Assembly (NCBI GenBank): GCA_944472155.2
Contig: OX235279.1
Location: 54,037,564-54,101,563, forward strand
DNA length: 64,000 nucleotides
Direction: 5' to 3'
Origin: Trichobilharzia szidati
Taxonomy: Eukaryota > Platyhelminthes > Trematoda > Strigeidida > Schistosomatidae
Part shown: positions 57,612 through 64,000 of the stretch, one piece after another
Layout of the letters: each line of letters starts with the position of its first letter
How positions within the stretch are numbered: position 1 is the first letter of the stretch
Notes under the pieces: model-generated
Told to the model about the DNA's origin: nothing
The model's database searches: none
Seen by the model: only the letters and a program-made list of their open reading frames with translations
Made by a program: the position numbers and the translations under genes

Positions 57612-60600
57612 TGATAAATAAAACCGGTAGATAGAAAATGTTTAAATATCAGCTGTCTTCACTCTCATAACCATGGTCACAATTTGTTGTAAGTAGATCT
57701 GTAGATAGGAAAAATGATACACTTCATTTTAACCAGATGTAAAATTGTACGTTAACAATGCTGGTAAGTGGTTTCGAAAAGTGTGACACAAAATTGAATT
57801 ACTGGATTTTAAATGCATCATGCAACCAAGTTAGAAAGTGTAAATATTTGTTTCCGATTGGAATAAGTGTAGGCAGTTTGTAATGATAATTGCTAGACGC
57901 ACTGATTTATCATGACGCATGGAAACAGATAGCCAATTATGTCAGAAATGTGAAAATAACCCTAAGTGACAGAAAAGTTCAGACTTGTCACTCGTTATTT
58001 GAAAACGGAGTGTCTGAATGAGCTCGTCAGAGTTATAAAACACATTTGTTCTCTAGAAAGCAAACCTATTTGTGTGAAAACTAATAAAATGATAAAAATA
58101 ATCACACTAAAATAGACAATTTATTTGAAACCACAATTAAATATAAAGGTTGAATAAATACGACACTTTTATGAGAAGTTACTGAAAACACTTATTTCAA
58201 GGATGAGGAATGTTACCCGAAGTTCAATCCATCATAAGAAGTGCGATTATTGAAAGAAGTCGGCATGTTTATGAATAGGATCCGACTTCTAATTTAGTTG
58301 TAATAAAAAATGGTGAAAACTTACAATGTGTATAGTTGACCAATATTCAGTCCAACTTCAATATGAAGCTTACTACGTCCGCGTTTCATGAAGAAACTGA
58401 AGAAAAGGTCTTGCTAACTAAAACTCTAGCATCTCAAACTTCGGATATATGTTGCATTTGGAATATGCACCCAAGAACTAAGTGTAATTACTCACCTAAC
58501 CGTGCATCTGATCAATATACTGAATATATAATATTCACACTCCAACTGTCAGATTGTTTTGCTAGTTTTAGTGGAGTTGGTGGTATGGGGATAGCACTGA
58601 GCAGAAAACTTAATGTTTTATTGGATCTCAAAAGACTACCTGAAAGTATCCATGGGAGTAAGGAAATGTTGCAACATCCATCAGTGTTTTCTCGTGACCA
58701 TTAGCTGTAGTCCAAAGGAAGAAAAGGTCAAGTCTTATGCAAATCCAATTTAATACTAGGAGAGAAGCGCCCAGGTAGTCATTCTAGCAGTTACAGCTCA
58801 AATAAGAGAACCATGTCGGCCCGTAGAGTATATTCTGGATACCTATGGTTAACGATGTCGAGAAGCTGACAATAGTCATATACAAAAAAAAAGAGACACT
58901 AAGTCTTCTGGTGACCATACACATCAAGCCAGTAATGAGCATAAATGCATTCCCCAGCTAAATTTTAAATATAGAAGGGTCAGTGGAAGTCAGGTGCAAA
59001 CGAAAGTTATATCTTCACCGTTCTACAGGTTATAGAACACATATATATATTTACCCTTATCCAGCAATTACTGTATTTCTTGACCTGAAGACGTATTATT
59101 AGGCATATACTTCGTTGGATTTCATAACACCATCAATTCTTTTTAAACAAAAGACCGATTAAAGCGATATTTAACTCCATAATAGCTCACCTTGTCGATA
59201 ACTGGTGCAAAATTTTGATTTAAATGTATACACTAGTGTAGAACTATTAGTGAAGGGCTAATTGAAAAGTAATACATTTCTCCGCTCGACTTTTTGCTTT
59301 TTTCTGAAGTATGTAAATAGGACGAAGTGATTTCCGGTAAACCTAGTTGAAAGAAGTCACACAATTACAAGCGAGAACCATGACAATCACAAAATACCGG
59401 GCAGATAAAATAGCTGACACGTGCCCCTTAATCTAATGAGTTCGCGAGATAGCTAGTTACACACCACCACAAATATGGAGGACTGTGCACTGCCATAAAG
59501 TCCCACGATGACCAAGACAAATTAATGCAACCGACTGAAATTTACCTGAAAATTACATATTCATATCCGGTGGAGATTATTTATTTTTGCGACTATATCG
59601 AATCTCATTTATTGAACAACTAATGAAGTACAGTAGTGAAGAGAAAATACACAATTCTACGTTTTACAGTCCGGGAGATAACGATAAACTTTCTGATAGT
59701 ATTTGATACCTTATGCTTCACTATATTGTTTTCTCCCTTAAGTAGTAAATCTTTTAGAAACCGACCCTACAACCTTATTTACGCTCTATTATGAGTGTGC
59801 TGACTGAACATTTTCAGAGCGACATACATAATTCTTCCCATATGTAACTACAATATATACTCTTAAAAAAAGGCTGTTGGAAAGACAGTTATATAATATT
59901 GACATGTCACTGTTCTACGCTTCATCGCATGTACGTCATCATCGATTAACTGAAAATTACGTCATTTATTTTTCAATCTACACAACTCTGTTGATAAATT
60001 AGGTTGATGTCTGAGTCATGACAATTTAAATATATAGACGCATATACTGGATTACTCATCAAGGAATTACCCCGTAATTAAGAAGCTATATATACAAAGC
60101 CAGTCACAAGAAGTTCGGAAGTTATCAATGAATTAAATGATCCTTTTTCAAAACAAAAGGGGCTTATTCAACCATAGTTACCAAACTACAATGCTTTTCC
60201 TCCCTAAGGACAGGCACATTCGGTCGATGAAACAACTCGAATGGCACCTCACCTAATTTATGATTCACCGAATAATTTTGTCACTGATAAATCCGGAAAA
60301 CCAGCTTTACTATAGCTTTAGCTTAAATATCCTATCCTGATAACTTTATTTTTAACCACGACTTTTACAACAGTAACTTGATGTGTTAATAACATCCGGG
60401 TTTCTACCGTATAGCTGGATATAAATGGCAGGTCGCCAGTGTTCTACATATAATCCTACCAGTCTGTTCTGAGTAGATTCTTGAGCCAACTTATCATTCT
60501 ATGAAATGCAAACACTTTCAGCGCATTTCCATTTAACAATGATACCGTCGAATACTTTTCATCTTTTGGTGGTTACTAATTTTGCAACCACTGCATACAA

Positions 60601-62164
60601 TGTTAACTAGATTTCTAGGGGAAACTGACATTTCACCTGACTTTTTCATGGAAATGTTGAACAAGCAAACGGTGCTAACACATTTGTTGCACTTACTCTA
60701 ATTTTCATCCCACGATAAAGTGACTTAGAACAGTGAGACAAAAACAGCTTTCTCAATAAACAAACTAAAGTAAGCAATACAAAGAGTTTAGATTGCTACT
60801 GACAGTTCACTAGTTAACATCACTCACACTAAAAGATTGAAATCCAAACTTAAGTACTCTGGAATTCCGTTCTTTTCAGTCAATGCACAAAATTGCCTAT
60901 ATCCATAGATCAATATTAACAATCTAATGCAGTGTACAACGGTAGTGTACTAAAGTACCAAACACGTAAGCATAGATTACACAAAGAGAAACAACCAGTA
61001 ACTATAAAGACTACATACAACTGACCTTACTTCTTTCCTACAAACGTTACTGATTGAGTGAAACCCTCTGCCTCCCAGTAAAACAAGATATGTCCAGCTG
61101 TTACAGACCAAAGTTAAACTAATGCTGAAACGATTCTACCAAATTCCTAACTAACGTTTTTCTCTATAGTCAGCGGATTCTGATATGACTTGAAATTCGG
61201 GTGGGAAATGCAGTTTTGCTTTCTTTGAGCCGTACTCACAGTATTTAAACGCTTACTGGAATTTCTCAGCGTCACTACAGTCTTCTCCGCCCCGACTATC
61301 ACTGACTGGCATTAATTAGACACTTATGGGATTATTTAATGCCAGCAGAATCTTTAAACAATATCCGCATTACTTCTAGCATCAGACCTCATCGATATAA
61401 AAAACATTAATATTGTTAATGACAGTTTTTCTGAAGTATCCTGTGTATATAATTGTAGGGTCGAAAAGGGAAATCATCGAAAAGAATATTCTTTGGTCAG
61501 ATTTTCTTTTCCCTTCTAAGCGACTGAATGTTTTCCTTAAATTCAGAATTAGATTAGCATTATAGTTAGTGCGAGAAACGTAGACAATAAATTAGGATAT
61601 TGACTGGAACTGCTTTTATTTTACACAAAAACTTTTCTGCCGAGAACACAGACAAAAGAATGTCGATTTATATTTAAAAATTATCACAAATAAAAGTATA
61701 TTACGGAAGCAAACAAATTTATTGCATTACCTCCTAAAAATATATTGTTCTTTCACTAGAATTGAAAAATCCGTTATTTCTTACTGATGATAAGTGAACT
61801 GACCAGAAGTTACTTTACAAAATGAAAATGTGCCAAGTAATACTTCGGTAGCTTTACAAACATGCACCGTATCCAGATGTAACGGGCGCCTAAACCATCA
61901 TGTCAACTTTCAGATCACATGACGCATACATAACTAGTCGGGAAGTGAGAATTGATATCAATCCAGATCAAATATAACACAATTTTCTTAAAAATTGCTT
62001 AAAAAAATTTTCTAAGCGAAATTTCAACCAAAGTGATATACAAGAAAGTGAGAAGCCGAGAATTTGTCTAGTCACTTGACAAGAATAAACAATAGACACC
62101 TAAGTCAAATGACTTTGAACCAACCAATCAGGTCTCTCATAATCTTCGTAACAAGTTTCACCCA
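57612..62164. other. AT-rich region upstream of the FERM gene
   Basis: About 4.5 kb in which I recognise no gene, RNA or clear repeat apart from the unexplained frame at 58336-58704. It should contain the promoter and any 5' untranslated exons of the FERM gene, but I cannot place them from sequence. Confidence 0.4.
58336..58704 (+). other. Unexplained 122-codon frame, possible retroelement relic
   Basis: The predicted product has a mixed composition and a segment GVGGMGIALSRKLN that loosely resembles the GVGIALS region of RTE-type endonucleases. No flanking motif supports this. No splice context or start signal marks it as a host gene. Confidence 0.25.
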
Positions 62165-63015
62165 TTTTTGATTTCTGAGTTCTGTGCGGAAAATGATTTG
62201 ACAGTGGGGACTAAAACCTGAATACGTGGAGGTATAATGACTATGGAAGTATTGCCTAGCTATTGATGGTTACGCATTGAGATACAATCGCAGTAATAGC
62301 AGGAAGTATGTAAGAGTTCGTTAGTAGTACAACACGGTGATATTTTAGGTGCTTTCTTCACGAAATTGAAACTTTCGTAAAATTTTGAGTATATGCCATA
62401 ATTGACTGCTGAGACGACAGGTATCAGATGAAGCTGCAGAAACAGAAAATACTGAAATGTCAACAGCGCAGTGGTATCAGTACTGTCGTAATACTTCGTC
62501 ACAAAAGCTCAATGGTATATTTTATGTAATTGGAGTAGTTGGTGATATATTTCATACTGACGAAACGGTACCTGTTAAACGAAGTGAATCGTGGTAGGAG
62601 TTGAGCAATTCATGTTTGGGTACTGGGGAGAACGACACAAATCCTCCTACATGGCTTGTAGAACGCATCCCGAACAGAAGTGCTGATGTCTTAATATCAA
62701 TTGTACAACGACTTTACCTCCTATGTACTACCATTCACACAGATGAGTGAAGAGGTTATTAGCAATTATCATCACTAGGCTGTATTCATCACAGAGTCGA
62801 CCATTCTTCTGAATTGGTGGGTCCTATAACTGGAACCCGTACGAATTCTGTTGAGCGATTCTGGGCTCACATGAAAAAACGTGTCAGAATGATAAATGGT
62901 CTTCGAAATGATGTAGTATATAGTCACTAAATGAGTTCTTGTATTGGCAGTGGTTTGATATGACTGTAGCCAATTCTATGAGAAAATAGGACATGTTTTC
63001 GCAATATGCCTGAGA
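62165..63015 (+). pseudogene. Merlin-superfamily DNA transposase relic
   Basis: In colinear order but in several frames, the plus strand encodes EFCAENDL, IRGGIMTMEV (N-terminal zinc-finger region), TDETVPVKRSESW (first catalytic Asp), PNRSADVLISIVQRL, TTIHTDE (second Asp; the following Trp codon is a stop), LGCIHHRVDHSSELVGPITG, RTNSVERFWAHMKKRVR (catalytic Glu) and EFLYWQWFD. This is the layout of the Merlin/IS1016-like (ISXO2-type) transposases, a superfamily described in schistosomes. Numerous stops and frameshifts make it inactive. Terminal inverted repeats were not identified. It is unrelated to the merlin-like FERM gene nearby. Confidence 0.85.
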
Positions 63016-63649
63016 CATATAAGCTATATAACTCCTTTTTAATAAATGTGTGTATTACTGATACAGTTTTTGTGAACTAAATGCCACTTTTCATCCAGAA
63101 GAATGTGATTGGTTGTTTCAAGGTCACCTGGGGTTTGTGTCTATTCTTTCCTGTTGCCAAATCCATTGATGGTTCTAAGTGAAGAGTTTTAATATTTGTC
63201 TTATGAGCCCCTAAAGACGGATCACGCCTCATTCTCTACCTCTCTACAGCCTAGATATAGAAATAACCGGGTGAAATTGCGACATGATGAGCTAAAACGA
63301 ATGGAACCCCGATGAACATAATAAAATGTGCAACCACACACTATCGTCAGCTCCTTCGACCTAGAGGGAATGACACTCCCATCAATTCAGACGCATCTGA
63401 ATTAAGGTGCCATAGAAAGTCACAACTTAGAACCTACAGCACTTTGTCGCCTGATGACTGAACATAGTTCCAGATCCTCATGAATGATTCTTAGAGCCTA
63501 CACTGGAGTCACCAGCGATATGCTCACCTCCCTGTATACATCTCTCTCTGGTGAGGCCAAGACTGGACAACTCTATCCAGTCAACCAGTCCTTGTATTAA
63601 AGAGGACTCACGAATTCTAGGACTCCTGGCATTAATAATTTGTCATACA
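63016..63649. other. Sequence between transposase relic and CR1-like end
   Basis: No clear gene. Parts may belong to the transposon's 3' end or to a decayed upstream part of the CR1-like element that follows. Confidence 0.35.
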
Positions 63650-63962
63650 ATGAAATACTAGGCAGTTTAAATCTTTTCTCTCTGCCATACCGTAGACAGG
63701 GAGCAGATTTAAATGTTTAAAATTTTATACAATGAAAACGAGTCAGATCGATTCTCTTTTCCTTCCCAACAGGCCAGAACATCTAAGAGGACATAGGATG
63801 AGTTCGAAAGCCAAGGAGAAACTATATTGCTATGTGGTACTGGTTTTCCACAGAGCCATCAACTCTTGGAACCGAATCGCAGAAGAAGTGGAGTCAGTGA
63901 CCTCAGCTGACTCATTAAAGAAGGGTTTGGAAAATCACAGAAATTTACTAGAATATGATTAA
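63650..63962 (+). mobile_element. 3' end of a CR1/jockey-like retrotransposon
   Basis: The translated order is YNEILGSLNLFSLPYRRQGA, a KILYNEN-like string, then after a frame change AINSWNRIAEEV, SVTSADSLKKGLENH and a stop at 63960-63962. This is the conserved C-terminal block of CR1-like elements (LNLFSL.YRR...; WN.L...V..A.S...FK..L). The rest of the element is too decayed to follow upstream. It is a different region from the CR1 fragments in unit B, so they cannot be compared directly. Confidence 0.65.
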
Positions 63963-64000
63963 AATAGCCTTGAAGCCTTCTATCCTCAGTCAACAGAACA

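Overview
This window reads as nuclear DNA from a parasitic flatworm, most likely a schistosome or close relative. The evidence is the AT-rich background, spliced eukaryotic genes (one with 37-38 nt introns near its start), and the repeat mix: RTE-type and CR1-type non-LTR retrotransposons, Penelope-like elements (PLEs), a Merlin-superfamily DNA transposon relic and a tRNA-derived SINE. The species cannot be fixed from sequence alone.

Layout. (1) 1-870: a short unrecognised ORF on the minus strand and AT-rich spacer. (2) 871-15807: a head-to-tail array of a 4459-bp unit, three full units plus about a third of a fourth. Each unit carries a spliced ribosomal protein S19 gene (RPS19) and a decayed PLE fragment. 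The array holds three complete, apparently intact RPS19 genes encoding the same 142-aa protein, plus an orphan last exon at the left edge. (3) 15808-37271: a second array of a roughly 3.3-kb unit (unit B) that shares a 280-bp segment with the RPS19 unit. Its copies were modified individually: one carries a near-complete RTE insertion, one a tandemly doubled PLE/CR1 block, and one a truncated CR1 that ends the array. (4) 37272-39490: a diverged B tail and two old minus-strand RTE relics. (5) 41276-57611: at least 13 coding exons of a minus-strand FERM-domain gene of the ezrin/radixin/moesin/merlin family. It is unusual in having about 190 residues inserted in FERM lobe F3 and a very long low-complexity tail. 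Its introns hold a PLE palindrome with 540-bp arms, an internally deleted RTE, a SINE and a truncated RTE. (6) 57612-64000: mostly featureless AT-rich DNA, then a Merlin-superfamily transposase relic and the 3' end of a CR1-like element. (The 'Merlin' transposon and the cytoskeletal protein 'merlin' are unrelated; only the names coincide.)

The two host genes have no visible functional link: RPS19 is a small-subunit ribosomal protein, and the FERM protein is expected to link membrane to actin or act in cortical signalling. The main biological interest is the amplification and homogenisation of RPS19 inside a composite repeat, the nested history of the B array, and the remodelled FERM protein.
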